Shown: positions 34,213 through 43,378, counted from the first letter of the stretch. The stretch is 64,000 nucleotides of DNA from BD2-11 clade cluster bacterium bin43 (GCA_002238605.1 MPMR01000010.1:1-64000), one strand, 5' to 3'. Notes: generated from the letters alone by a model not told the origin. Numbers and translations: made by a program.

Positions 34213-35390
34213 CGGTCCACGGGCTGCCGGGACGGCAGCACCGACCGCAACGCATCCCACAGCGCCGTCATATCCGCCTGGTCGTTGTAGACGTGGGGCG
34301 AGATGCGGAGCGCCGTGCCGCGCAACGACACATGGACGTTGCGGGCGGCCAGAGCTTCGCTCACAGCCCTCGGGTCCAGGCCGGAAGGGGCGTGGAGTCC
34401 GAAGAGATGGGAGGCGCGCCAGGGTCCGTCCTCGACCCCGAATCCGGCTTCGTGCGCCCGCTCGACCAGCTCCGCCGTGAGGTTGCCACAGTACTCGGCG
34501 ATGCGTGAGGGCGTCCACCCGAGTACGAGCTCGAGCGCCGCGTTCATCATCGGCACCAGGATGAAGTTGCTGCGCTCGCCGACGTCGAAGCGGGTCGCAC
34601 CGGGTTCGTAGCCGTCGGGGTAGTTGCCCGCGAGGCCGGCGAAGTCGCGGCTGCCCTCGCGGCCGATCCACGTCTCCTCCAGCGGGACGCCGTCCAGAAG
34701 GCGCGGTCCGAAGTAGGCCAGGCCGATGGAGTAGGGCCCCATCAGCCACTTGTAGCCGGAGCAGATGAGCGCGTCGGGCCGGATGCGGGCCACGTCGAAG
34801 TCCATGGCCCCGACCGACTGGGTGCCGTCGATGATGAGGTACGCCCCGACTTCCCGGGCGCGCGCGGCGATCGCATCGATGTCGAAGACGGTGCCGTCGG
34901 TCCAGTGGACGGCGCCCATGGTCACGACCGCGGTGTCGGCGTCGATGGCCTCGAGGATGCGGGTGCTCCACCGCTCGCCGCAGCCGGGACCAGGACGCGC
35001 ATCGACAACCCGCAACGCCGCCCCACGCTCACGGGCGAGCCGTCGCCAGCTGTGCACGTTTCCGGGGAACTGCCGCGCGGTGAGCACGATGTTGGCGCCG
35101 CGGCGCGCGTCGATGTTGCGGGCGCAGGTCGCCACCCCGTACGAAGCCGCGGGAATGATGGCGATGTGGTCGGCGGGAGCGTTGACCAGGCGGCCGAAAC
35201 GGCGGCGCAGCTCGTCGCAGGGGTCGAAGAAATCCGCGGGCGTGATCCCGCTGGGCGCGCACTTGGCGCGAATGCCCCGGATGCCGGCTTCCTCGACCGC
35301 GCGCGCGAGGGGACTCAGGTACGCGCAGTTGATGTAGTGGATGCCCGGGTCGAGGGAGAAGGCGGACTTCTGGCAGGCGAGTGGCGTCAT
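34209..35390 (-). CDS. Class V aminotransferase (PLP)
   Basis: 393 residues from the ATG at 35390; in-frame ATGs at 35426 and 35444 give up to 18 more residues and none has a clear ribosome site. Cysteine-desulfurase/isopenicillin-epimerase-like fold: INCAYLSPL at the start, AASYGVATCARN for phosphate binding, DGTQSVGAMDFD with the PLP-ring Asp, and SGYKWLMGPYSIG with the Schiff-base lysine. The GERSNFILVPMMNAAL and SLRGTALRISPHVYN segments fit the wider family. The exact reaction cannot be told; kynureninase, epimerase or desulfurase relatives all look alike at this level. Confidence 0.87.
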   Translation of the reverse strand: MTPLACQKSAFSLDPGIHYINCAYLSPLARAVEEAGIRGIRAKCAPSGITPADFFDPCDELRRRFGRLVNAPADHIAIIPAASYGVATCARNIDARRGANIVLTARQFPGNVHSWRRLARERGAALRVVDARPGPGCGERWSTRILEAIDADTAVVTMGAVHWTDGTVFDIDAIAARAREVGAYLIIDGTQSVGAMDFDVARIRPDALICSGYKWLMGPYSIGLAYFGPRLLDGVPLEETWIGREGSRDFAGLAGNYPDGYEPGATRFDVGERSNFILVPMMNAALELVLGWTPSRIAEYCGNLTAELVERAHEAGFGVEDGPWRASHLFGLHAPSGLDPRAVSEALAARNVHVSLRGTALRISPHVYNDQADMTALWDALRSVLPSRQPVDR

Positions 35391-35554
35391 GGGGCGTGTG
35401 ATTGGGTCACCGGGGGTTGCGCGCATTGGCTGACCGGATGACATGTGTGCCGTTCAGGGCCACCAATTGTAAGGCACCCCGGTCGGTTGGCATACGCCCG
35501 GCCGTTGAAGCTCCGACAGCCCGTGGGAAGGAACCTCCCGCGTTCCCTGACGGC

Positions 35555-35570
35555 CCGGGTCGCGACCCGG
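35555..35570. repeat. Perfect 16-bp palindrome upstream of deacylase gene
   Basis: CCGGGTCGCGACCCGG reads the same on both strands, 115 bases before the start of the deacylase at 35685. It could be an operator or a short hairpin in the leader; in GC-rich DNA chance is a fair alternative. Confidence 0.4.
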
Positions 35571-35684
35571 TTCGGCATCCGGTATTGTGACCGGGCGTTC
35601 CCGCGCCGCTGCCCGGCCGGTCCGCCCTGGCCGGGACACGTCACGCGCCCATCACACGTCGCCCATCGGCAGAGGCTCCCCTTC

Positions 35685-37466
35685 ATGGACATCGCGCGCG
35701 CTCCCCTGGCCCTCCTCTCCCTCGTCCTTCTGACCACCAGCCCATTGCGGGTGTCGGCCCAGATCGACCCGGGTCCCTACGACATCCTGATCACGGGGGG
35801 GCGCATCGTGGACGGCACCGGCAACCCGTGGTTCTCGGGAGACGTGGCCATCCGCGACGACCGCATCGTGGCGGTGGGGCACCTTGCCGATGCGGACGCG
35901 ACAAGGGTCATCGACGCGACCGGACTCGTCGTCGCGCCCGGGTTCATCGACCTGCACACGCATTCGGACGGTCGGCTGCTGGACGACGGCACTGCGCAGA
36001 GCAAGGTGCGGCAGGGCGTGACCCTGGACGTGGCCGGCGAGTCGAGCAGCCAGGCGCCACGCGATGGGCTGGACGCTGCAGGCGGCGGAGGCTGGACCAC
36101 CTTTACCGGGTATTTCGAGCGACTCGAGGAAGGCGGCATCTCGATGAACCTCATTTCCCACGTCTCCTACCATCAGATCCGCCGCGTGGTGAAGGGCTTC
36201 GACGAGAGCCCGGCGACCCCCGCCGAGCTGGAGCGCATGAAGGAGCTGACCGCCCGGTCGATGGAGGAAGGGGCCTGGGGCCTCGTGACCCGCTTCGGAA
36301 GCGGCGGTCCCCGCCACCCCGACGAGGTGCTGGAGCTGGCCCGGATCGTGGCCTCGTACGGGGGCAACTATACGTCGCATCACGGCAGCGAGGGCTACCA
36401 GCAGGAGCAGGAGATCGATTTCGCCATCCGCGTGGCCGAGGAAGTCGGCATCCCGGTCCATCTGTTCCACTTCAAGATCCGGGCGCGGAACAACTGGGGC
36501 ACCATCGATCGCTACATTGGTCAGATCGCCCGGGCTCGCGCCCGGGGTCTCGACATCACGGCGAATCAGTACCCGTACACGGCCATGTTCCACGGGTGGA
36601 GTTCCTTCTTTCCGCTCTGGGTCCGGGAGGGCGGGCCCGACGCGTTCGCCCAACGCCTCCGCGACGAGTCTCTGCGCGAGCGGATCAAGAACGACGCCGA
36701 CTTCATCGCCTGGGCCGAAGAGCACGGCTGGTGGGAGGGCATCGTGCTCGCCCGGGCGAGCCTGCCCGAGGTTCGCCGCTACGAGGGCATGCGCGTGGCC
36801 GAGATCGCCGAGTCGGTGGGCGTGGACGACCCCGCCGACCTGGTGATCGACCTGATGGTGGCCGAGGGCGGCAGCATCAGCGGCGTCTTCCACACCATGT
36901 CGGAGGAGGATGTGCGCCAGATCATGCGGCAGCCCTGGGTGGCCCACGCCAGTGACGGATCGGCCATCAACCTGGACGCCCCCGGCATCCCCCATCCACG
37001 CAACTACGGAACGGTCCCACGGGTGCTCGGCCACTACGTTCGCGACGAGGGCGTGCTCGATCTGGAAGATGCCGTCCGCAAGATGACCTCGCTGCCGGCG
37101 CAGATCCTGGGGATTGCCGACCGCGGCCAGATGCGGACGGGCTTCGTCGCCGATGTCACTCTGTTCGACCCGGTCGGGATCGCCGAGACGAACTCGTTCG
37201 AGAACCCCAAGTCCTATCCGGTGGGGATTCCCTACGTGATCGTCAACGGGACCCTGGTGATCGACGGGGGCGAGCACACGGGAGCGCGGCCGGGAAGGGC
37301 TCTTCGCGGGAGGGGCTTTCGGCCGGGAGGACCTTTGAGCGATGGGGCGGGGGGTGATGAGAGGGGTCGGTACGGCGCGGGGCTGTTGACGGCTGTTGAC
37401 GATCTCCGGGCCGTGCCATCCCCTCAGATGAGAAATGTAGTTGTCAATTGGTCTGACCAGATGTAA
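35685..37466 (+). CDS. Secreted N-acyl-D-amino-acid deacylase, second copy with aberrant tail
   Basis: 593 residues. A signal peptide (APLALLSLVLLTTSPLRVSAQ) and amidohydrolase fold: YDILITGGRIVDGTGNPWFSGDVAI, PGFIDLHTHSD (HxH), HFKIRARNNWGTI, ANQYPYTAMFHGW, HASDGSAIN and SLPAQILGIADRG. Up to about residue 545 it follows the paralogue at 29200-30954; after GARPGRALRG, where that protein ends within a few residues, this one runs about 50 residues into Gly/Arg-rich, then ordinary sequence. The tail contains a tandem 10-bp repeat and ends inside the promoter of the next gene, suggesting the original end was replaced when the island to its right arrived. Confidence 0.86.
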   Translation: MDIARAPLALLSLVLLTTSPLRVSAQIDPGPYDILITGGRIVDGTGNPWFSGDVAIRDDRIVAVGHLADADATRVIDATGLVVAPGFIDLHTHSDGRLLDDGTAQSKVRQGVTLDVAGESSSQAPRDGLDAAGGGGWTTFTGYFERLEEGGISMNLISHVSYHQIRRVVKGFDESPATPAELERMKELTARSMEEGAWGLVTRFGSGGPRHPDEVLELARIVASYGGNYTSHHGSEGYQQEQEIDFAIRVAEEVGIPVHLFHFKIRARNNWGTIDRYIGQIARARARGLDITANQYPYTAMFHGWSSFFPLWVREGGPDAFAQRLRDESLRERIKNDADFIAWAEEHGWWEGIVLARASLPEVRRYEGMRVAEIAESVGVDDPADLVIDLMVAEGGSISGVFHTMSEEDVRQIMRQPWVAHASDGSAINLDAPGIPHPRNYGTVPRVLGHYVRDEGVLDLEDAVRKMTSLPAQILGIADRGQMRTGFVADVTLFDPVGIAETNSFENPKSYPVGIPYVIVNGTLVIDGGEHTGARPGRALRGRGFRPGGPLSDGAGGDERGRYGAGLLTAVDDLRAVPSPQMRNVVVNWSDQM

Positions 37467-37469
37467 AAT
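37441..37469 (+). promoter_or_regulatory. Promoter of a leaderless AAA/DUF4143 gene
   Basis: TTGTCA (37441-37446, 5/6), a 17-base spacer and TAAAAT (37464-37469, 5/6). The ATG at 37476 is 7 bases past the -10, where transcription should begin, and no Shine-Dalgarno precedes it. GGTC-T-GACC in the spacer is a possible operator. Confidence 0.68.
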
Positions 37470-37475
37470 ACGCCT

Positions 37476-38681
37476 ATGATTGGGCGTTGCCTGTGGCTTG
37501 CGAGAATCCGAGAGGCATGGTCGGAGAGACCTGTCGTCTGGCTGTCCGGTGTGAGGCGGGTCGGCAAGACCTCGCTTGTCCGGATGGTGCCGGACGTGGT
37601 CTACCTGAACTGCGACCTGCCTTCCACCAGGCGTGCTCTGGATGACCCGGAACTCTTCCTCGAAGGCCAGAGGCCGGGTACGTCGCTTGCGTTCGATGAA
37701 GTACACCGCATTGCCGATCCCAGCCTGCTGCTCAAGATCGCCGCCGACGAGTATCCGGAGCTTCGAATCCTGGCGACCGGCTCGTCCACGCTTGCCGCGA
37801 CGGGGAAGTTCCGGGACTCGCTGACCGGACGAAAACGGGCGATCTACTTGTGTCCAGTGCTGTGGGAGGAGTGCGAAGAGCCGTTTGGAATCGCGGACCT
37901 TGACCGTCGGCTGCTGCACGGTGGACTGCCGGAGTCACTTCTGCGGCGAAGAAAATCCCCGCACGCGTTCGCCGAATGGATCGACAGTTTCTACGCCAGG
38001 GACATTCTCGAGCTGTTTTCGGTCCGCAATCGCCAGGGCTTTCTCTCGCTGTTCCGCCTGCTGCTGAGATGGAGTGCCGGGCAGGTCGACTACAGCCGGC
38101 TGTCGCGGTTGACGGAGCTGAGCCGACCGACGGTCAAGTCCTACATCGAGGCCCTGGAGATCGCCCATGCCATCCACCTTGTGCGTCCCTTCCGGGGTGG
38201 AGGCGGTGGCGAGATCGTAAGCCGTCCCAAGTGCTACGCATTCGACACGGGTTTCGTGACCTTCGAGAAGGGTTGGACCCGCATCCGCGAAGACGACCGC
38301 GGCCTGCTGTGGGAGCACCTGGTGCTCGATTCCCTTCGGTTTCGCCACCTGGACGAAAACATCTTCTACTGGCGTGACAAGGCGGGACGCGAGGTCGATT
38401 TCGTGGTGCCCCGGCAGGAGGGACGCCTGGATACGTTCGAGTGCAAGATCGATCCGGATGAGGTCGATCCACGCGCGGTCATTGCGTTTCGGCGGCGGTA
38501 TCCGGAGGGGAGGGACTACGTTGTGGTTCCGGTTGTGAAGCGGCCTTACCGGATCCGGCGGGGTGGTCGGGAGTTCGCGGTGTGCGGGACGGGTGGGTTG
38601 CCGGGCGGTGGGGTTGGGGACGGTTCCACCGACAGCCTCGACCAAGGAAGGGAGGCTCTCGGCGACGACCGCGAGTCGTGA
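37476..38681 (+). CDS. AAA ATPase with DUF4143 domain
   Basis: 401 residues. N-terminal P-loop GVRRVGKTS (25-33), Walker B SLAFDEVHRI and sensor ILATGSSTLA; a central winged-helix-like part (LSRLTELSRPTVKSYIEALE); and a C-terminal DUF4143/PD-(D/E)XK-like part with REVDFVVPRQ and FECKIDP. The family is widespread in accessory DNA and of unclear function, perhaps regulatory or defence-linked. The last 30 residues are low complexity. Base use is less GC-rich than in the neighbours, consistent with transfer. Confidence 0.86.
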   Translation: MIGRCLWLARIREAWSERPVVWLSGVRRVGKTSLVRMVPDVVYLNCDLPSTRRALDDPELFLEGQRPGTSLAFDEVHRIADPSLLLKIAADEYPELRILATGSSTLAATGKFRDSLTGRKRAIYLCPVLWEECEEPFGIADLDRRLLHGGLPESLLRRRKSPHAFAEWIDSFYARDILELFSVRNRQGFLSLFRLLLRWSAGQVDYSRLSRLTELSRPTVKSYIEALEIAHAIHLVRPFRGGGGGEIVSRPKCYAFDTGFVTFEKGWTRIREDDRGLLWEHLVLDSLRFRHLDENIFYWRDKAGREVDFVVPRQEGRLDTFECKIDPDEVDPRAVIAFRRRYPEGRDYVVVPVVKRPYRIRRGGREFAVCGTGGLPGGGVGDGSTDSLDQGREALGDDRES

Positions 38682-38748
38682 TCCAGTTCGGGACCGCTAT
38701 CGGCTCTCGTTCGGATGGCTTGGCTCGATTGTTCCGGTCGCTGCGGGT

Positions 38749-38934
38749 CTATCTCCGGTCGTTAGCGGTATCCGATGCGCGACGACGAATAACCTTCAAT
38801 TCCTTTGCCACCCTTTCGATGAGCGCCTTGGCGCGGTCGCTTCCCAGGAGTTCTCGGGCATCGACTGAGTGACCTCCACCGGGCGTGTGGCGGACCGTCC
38901 GTCGTTCGGTCTCTCTCGTGTCGGCGTGGGTCAT
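38749..38934 (-). CDS. Small basic protein downstream of PIN toxin
   Basis: 61 residues with a strong ribosome site (GAGGAGG, 6 bases before the ATG), 28 bases after the PIN gene. The sequence is polar and charged (RETERRTVRHTPGGGHSVDA) with a C-terminal helix KALIERVAKELKVIRRR. No domain is recognised. It may be a third component of the toxin module, for example an unusual downstream antitoxin. It could also be unrelated. Confidence 0.5.
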   Translation of the reverse strand: MTHADTRETERRTVRHTPGGGHSVDARELLGSDRAKALIERVAKELKVIRRRASDTANDRR

Positions 38935-38962
38935 CGAGTGCCTCCTCGGTTGGCGCTCAGCT

Positions 38963-39430
38963 TTAGCGAGGCTGTTGGTCGACGTATTCGTATCTCAACC
39001 ACACGCCGTCCAAGTGCCCAAAATCTCTGTCGGTCGACAGGAGAATCGCACCGGTGACGTGAGCGGTAGCAGCAATCCACAGGTCGTTCTTCGACATTCG
39101 AACCGCTGGTCTCGGAGGAGCTGCTCCCCCCGGGGCGACTACCGGGATTCCGCGGCTCCACGCGTCAATTTGGGCGTATGCTCTAAGAATGTCAGGATCC
39201 TTGATCGGGAGATCGGGGAGTTCCGCGAGTGTCCTTTCAAGGTTGGTTCTCTTCTTCGGTCCCCAGCCGTTCCGTTCTGCGATGGAGAAGATCTCACCTA
39301 TGCACACCACGGACGTGAAGGAGATGACCGCGGGATCGCCCAAGCTGAACTGGTCGTATACGCGACGGGCCCAGGAAGCTCCTCGTGCAAGTCCTAGCAG
39401 GATATTCGTATCCAGCAGGAAGCGCCGCAT
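38963..39430 (-). CDS. PIN-domain ribonuclease (VapC-like toxin)
   Basis: 155 residues. The acidic residues of the PIN active site are present: Asp in FLLDTNILLG, Glu in VCIGEIFSIA, Asp in MSKNDLWIAATA and Asp in LSTDRDFGHL. Such toxins cleave RNA and are held in check by a partner protein. The expected small VapB-like gene upstream is missing; instead a 307-residue protein precedes it by 12 bases. No Shine-Dalgarno is seen before the ATG, which suggests coupling to the upstream gene. Confidence 0.85.
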   Translation of the reverse strand: MRRFLLDTNILLGLARGASWARRVYDQFSLGDPAVISFTSVVCIGEIFSIAERNGWGPKKRTNLERTLAELPDLPIKDPDILRAYAQIDAWSRGIPVVAPGGAAPPRPAVRMSKNDLWIAATAHVTGAILLSTDRDFGHLDGVWLRYEYVDQQPR

Positions 39431-39442
39431 CGTGGCTGGAGA

Positions 39443-40366
39443 CTAATCCAGTTGGGCCAACAGTTCATCGATGGGCTCATCGCCGGGCCATGCGCCCCAA
39501 AGCACCATCGGATCAACATGCGACAATGCCTTGACGGCAGTGCTCTTTCTCGTGTCCACTTGCCCGGTCGTTTCACCTTGGGGTAGGGTCTCGAAGATAG
39601 AGTCACCTTTGGTACGGGCGCTGATTCGGTACGCTTCGATCAGGCGCGGCTGACCGTTGGGTTTGAAGTGGACCAAGCCTTGCGCCGTGGCCGATTTGCC
39701 CCAGAGAGGCCGGAGCAACTCGACGTCGAGGGAGGCGCGACGTAGCTGACCTGGAAGGGAACGCCCGTGGCCCATCAGGAGTCGGAAACGACCCTGGCCG
39801 TGTCCGATCTCGTCGAGTCGCCCGCTCACAACGGCAGCGCGCGAGGCCGGGATTAGATCCAACCGATGTCGGAGCCCGGGGCATTCGGAAGTTCTGAGGA
39901 CAAATCCGCTCCGGGTTCCGTTCTCCGGAATCAACTCGTAGCGGACTTCCTTCGCTCCCTCAGCGGCTCTCCCGAGTTTGAGGATCTCATGGAGGATGGA
40001 ACTGTCGTAGTAGTCGCCGGTTGCATGGGAACTTCGGGCTTCTCTGATGGCGCGGGCTCCCAGATCAAGTGCCGTGTCTTCCGGTTCAGGTTGTTCCAGC
40101 CAGAAGTCCCGTTGCCCAAGTTCCTCGTGGACGTCTCCGAGCTTCGGCGCCTGGATATCGAGAGTAGTGGATCCTGTCCCGAGTCCTGTAACGGTGACGT
40201 CCATCGCTGCCTTGAGCCAAGCCGGCCTTCGGCCCCTCGCAACGCTACGACCTGTGGCTGCTAGCCGTGTGGCTCGCTCGGCCGTTCCCAGGAGGGCCCC
40301 CAAAGCACGCACCAAGGTCTCCGCCCGAACGTGTCCCCCGGCTTCGCGCAGCCCTTCAAGCCGCAA
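39443..40366 (-). CDS. Unknown 307-residue protein upstream of PIN toxin
   Basis: Given from the TTG at 40366. A CTG at 40387 has a better-placed GGAGAG and would add LTKQAYK, so the real start is unsure. The first 60 residues are helical (RAETLVRALGALLGTAERATRLA); the middle and end look like a mixed beta fold (QGLVHFKPNGQPRLIEAYRI, TKGDSIFETL). It ends GAWPGDEPIDELLAQLD, a pattern reminiscent of antitoxin tails that bind a toxin. No known domain is recognised. GC content is lower than in the surroundings. Confidence 0.68.
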   Translation of the reverse strand: MRLEGLREAGGHVRAETLVRALGALLGTAERATRLAATGRSVARGRRPAWLKAAMDVTVTGLGTGSTTLDIQAPKLGDVHEELGQRDFWLEQPEPEDTALDLGARAIREARSSHATGDYYDSSILHEILKLGRAAEGAKEVRYELIPENGTRSGFVLRTSECPGLRHRLDLIPASRAAVVSGRLDEIGHGQGRFRLLMGHGRSLPGQLRRASLDVELLRPLWGKSATAQGLVHFKPNGQPRLIEAYRISARTKGDSIFETLPQGETTGQVDTRKSTAVKALSHVDPMVLWGAWPGDEPIDELLAQLD

Positions 40367-40443
40367 TTTGTACGCCTGCTTGGTCAGTTGTCGCTCTCCT
40401 GTTGTGCCAGGGTATCAAGGATCAGCCGCCGCCAAGCGAGAAA

Positions 40444-40459
40444 CCGCCCGTGTGGGCGG
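40444..40459 (-). terminator. Probable terminator of the TRAP/amidohydrolase operon
   Basis: On the minus strand CCGCCC-ACAC-GGGCGG followed by TTTCTC, 39 bases after the amidohydrolase stop. The T-tract is short, so efficiency is uncertain. Confidence 0.55.
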
Positions 40460-40497
40460 ATAGGATACACCGACCTTGGCGGATGGTCCAGCAGTCC

Positions 40498-42201
40498 CTA
40501 CCGCTCGTAGACCACCCTTCCCCCCACGACCGTCATGTCGACCTGCATGGCCTCCAGGCAGGGGTCTTCGCAGTCGAGGTAGTGCTCCGCCGTCACGATC
40601 AGGTCGGCGAGCTTGCCGACCTCGAGTGTTCCCTTTTCGGCTTCCTCGAAGGTGAGGTGGGCGTACCCCCGCGTCATGGCGCGCAGGGCCTCTTCGCGGG
40701 TGATGCGCTGGGAGGCGCCATGGACGCCGGCGCTGATGGTCCCCCGCGTGGTGAAGTGGTGGAGCACGGACCAGGGATCCCACGGGACGACGGGCGAGTC
40801 GCTGCCCAGGGAGACCGGGATGCCGGCGTCGAGGTATGCGCGCACCGGGGTGGTCCAGGCGGCGCGGTCCGCGCCCCAGTACTCCACCAGGCTCGGGGCG
40901 GCGACGTACAGGTGGTGCTGGGCGGTGACGGCGAGAGCGAGGTCGCGCATGCGCGTGAAATGGTCGTCGCGCGGGATGAAGCCGTGCTCGATGACCCAGC
41001 GCAGGCCGTCGATAGGCGCGTCGGCGTTGGCGGCCTCGTAGCCGTCGAGGACGAGGTCGATGGCGGCGTCTCCCACCGCGTGGGTGGCGACCCTCCAGCC
41101 CTGACGGTGAAGATCGCGCACCGTGGCGATGTAGTCGTCGGTGGGCATGGTCTGCAGGCCGTGGAACGTGCCGCCCTCACCCCACGGCTCTTCGTACGGG
41201 TCGCGCATCAGGCCGCCCTCGAAGCCACCGTCCACCCCAAGCTTGACCCCGCCGACCCGGAGCCACTCGTCGCCGTCGCCCATGGCCGGCCAGGTCGCGA
41301 GGGCTTCGGAGAGCGCTTCGACGCCGCCGGCGCGCGGGCCCCGGAACAGGTAGTTGACGCGTAGCGTCATGCGGCCCTGCTCTCGCAGGCGCTCGAGCGC
41401 GCGGTACTGGTCGACCGACCCGCCGGGATGGCGGATGCCGGTCAGGCCGCGCGCGTTCAGCCGGGCGTGCTCGGCGGCCAGGTCGTCGAGGAGGGTGGTG
41501 GGGTCGGGGGCGGGGATGGGCGGCAGGGTGACCAGGTCCTTGGCGCGGTCCACCAGCTCGCCGTTCAGGCGGCCGTCCGGGTCGCGGCCGATGCGGCCAC
41601 CGGGGACCTCCGGCGTCGACTCGTCGATCCCCCAGTGCGCCAGCGCGGCGCTGTTCAGCACGTACTGGTGGCCGCCGCGCACCACCACGACCGGGTGCCG
41701 GGCCGCGGCCAGGTCGAGATCGTCGCGGTACGGGAGCCGCTGCTCGCTCAGCTGGCCTTCATGCCAGTTCGAGTTGGTGACGATCACCTCGCCTGGCGGC
41801 GTCGCGCGCGCGGCGGCCGCGATCCGTTCGATGATGTCCCGTAGCGACCGCGCCCCGGACAGGTCGACGCCGGGACCGCCCCCGATGCCGTGGTAGTGAT
41901 TGTCGGTCAGCCCGGGCAGGACGGTGCGTCCGGCCAGTTCGACCATCCGCGTCGCCGGGCCAGCCCGCCCGAGCACCTCCTCCGAGGTCCCGGCGGCCAC
42001 CACCCGGTCGCCCCTGACCGCGAGCGCCTCTACCACCCCGGGGGATCCCATGGTAACGACATCCCCGCCCAGAAGGATCAAGTCCGCGGGCGCCTCGGCG
42101 CCTCGACCACACGCGACTGCGGCGAGGGCCATCAGCCCTGTGGTTCCCCGTGCAATTGCCCGCGTCAGAGAGACACGGCATCCGAAGGGTGAGCGAATCA
42201 T
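40498..42201 (-). CDS. YtcJ-like amidohydrolase lipoprotein
   Basis: 567 residues from an ATG after GGAGGGAGG. The signal ends LMALAAVAC (lipobox), so the enzyme is probably anchored on the outer face of a membrane. Amidohydrolase-3 family: LTDNHYHGIGGG (HxH), GVKLGVDGG, THAVGDAAIDLVL, VIEHGF and SLGSDSPVV. Relatives include N-substituted formamide deformylase; the substrate is unknown. It is third in an operon with a TAXI binding protein and TRAP permease, suggesting that its product or substrate is what the transporter imports. Confidence 0.87.
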   Translation of the reverse strand: MIRSPFGCRVSLTRAIARGTTGLMALAAVACGRGAEAPADLILLGGDVVTMGSPGVVEALAVRGDRVVAAGTSEEVLGRAGPATRMVELAGRTVLPGLTDNHYHGIGGGPGVDLSGARSLRDIIERIAAAARATPPGEVIVTNSNWHEGQLSEQRLPYRDDLDLAAARHPVVVVRGGHQYVLNSAALAHWGIDESTPEVPGGRIGRDPDGRLNGELVDRAKDLVTLPPIPAPDPTTLLDDLAAEHARLNARGLTGIRHPGGSVDQYRALERLREQGRMTLRVNYLFRGPRAGGVEALSEALATWPAMGDGDEWLRVGGVKLGVDGGFEGGLMRDPYEEPWGEGGTFHGLQTMPTDDYIATVRDLHRQGWRVATHAVGDAAIDLVLDGYEAANADAPIDGLRWVIEHGFIPRDDHFTRMRDLALAVTAQHHLYVAAPSLVEYWGADRAAWTTPVRAYLDAGIPVSLGSDSPVVPWDPWSVLHHFTTRGTISAGVHGASQRITREEALRAMTRGYAHLTFEEAEKGTLEVGKLADLIVTAEHYLDCEDPCLEAMQVDMTVVGGRVVYER

Positions 42202-42336
42202 GTAGCCTCCCTCCGGCCCGCAGCTTCCGCCAGCGCGATCAGCGCCCCCGGACGGCCGCGCGGTGGTCCGCAGGCGCACGCCCGGCCGCTGATGTGAAGC
42301 TGTTCGATCCCGACGCTGTCGCGGAGCGCGCGCGTC

Positions 42337-43293
42337 TCAACGGTCTGCTCCCCGGCCGGCAAGCCACGCCTCCGTAGCCGAGTGCAGCGGAACGGGAGCG
42401 TCATCCAGAAAAGCGAAGTCCACCTGCTCGACCATGCGGCTGACCCGGACCAGGATCTCCCTCTCGTTCTCCAGAATCCCGAGCACATGGTCCACCACCG
42501 GTGCCTCCAGATGATCCATGGAGATGATCCAGTTCATCATCGCGATGGTCTGGAGCGGCTCGTCGGCACCCGGATAGATTCCCCCGGGGAGGTATCCGCG
42601 CGAGTAGTACGGATAGGTGGAGGTCATCGCCTCGATGGCTTCGTCGGAGAGGGCGAGCAGGCGCGCCCCGCCGGTGGTGGTGGCCTCGAGCACGGCGGCG
42701 GCCGGGTATCCGACCGAGATGATGGACCCGTCGATGGCGCCGTCCCGCAGCGCGTTGGCCGACTCGGTGAAGGTGAGATACTGGACGTTGATGTCGTCGT
42801 AGCTGATCCCGTGGGCGAGCAGCAGCTGGCGCGAGGACTGCTCCGTGCCGCTTCCCGCGGAGCCCACGCTCACCCGTCCTCCGCGCAGCTCGGAGATGTC
42901 GGTTACCGTGGATCCCTGGGGCACCATCACGTGGGTGATATTCGGATACAGGGGCGCGACCACGCGCAGCCCCTCGATCGGCGCGTCGTAGTCCCCGATG
43001 CCGCGGTAGGCCTCGTACATGGTGACCGAAAGGGCGATGCCGAGGTCCATCTGACGCGCGTTCAGGCGGGCGATGTTCTCGACCGATCCACCCGTCACTT
43101 CGGCCGTGTACTGGCTGGCGCTGTCGAGCACCGAGAGGCGGCTCGCGATGGTCCCGCCCAGCGGATAGTAGATGCCGCCGGTGCCCGCGGTGCCGAGGCT
43201 CCGGAACTGCCTGCCTCCCCCGGATCCGTCTCCACATCCGGCGGCAGCCAGGGCCGCGATCAGAGCGCACGCGATGAGGGTTCTTCTGGTCAC
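42337..43293 (-). CDS. TAXI-family TRAP solute-binding lipoprotein
   Basis: 318 residues from a GTG with AGGAG at 7 bases. The lipoprotein signal (LIACALIAALAAAGC) is followed by the TAXI signature GTAGTGGIYYPLGGTIA and GGSVENIARL, then GRVSVGSAGSGTEQSSRQLL. The family binds small organic acids or amino acids such as glutamate and hands them to a fused TRAP permease. The ligand here is unknown. Confidence 0.92.
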   Translation of the reverse strand: MTRRTLIACALIAALAAAGCGDGSGGGRQFRSLGTAGTGGIYYPLGGTIASRLSVLDSASQYTAEVTGGSVENIARLNARQMDLGIALSVTMYEAYRGIGDYDAPIEGLRVVAPLYPNITHVMVPQGSTVTDISELRGGRVSVGSAGSGTEQSSRQLLLAHGISYDDINVQYLTFTESANALRDGAIDGSIISVGYPAAAVLEATTTGGARLLALSDEAIEAMTSTYPYYSRGYLPGGIYPGADEPLQTIAMMNWIISMDHLEAPVVDHVLGILENEREILVRVSRMVEQVDFAFLDDAPVPLHSATEAWLAGRGADR

Positions 43294-43378
43294 TGGGTCT
43301 CCTGCGAAGCTGGGTGGCCCGCCGCAAACGTACAAACTCGCGACAAAGTATAACCCTGCCGCGCGACTCGCGATTGCG

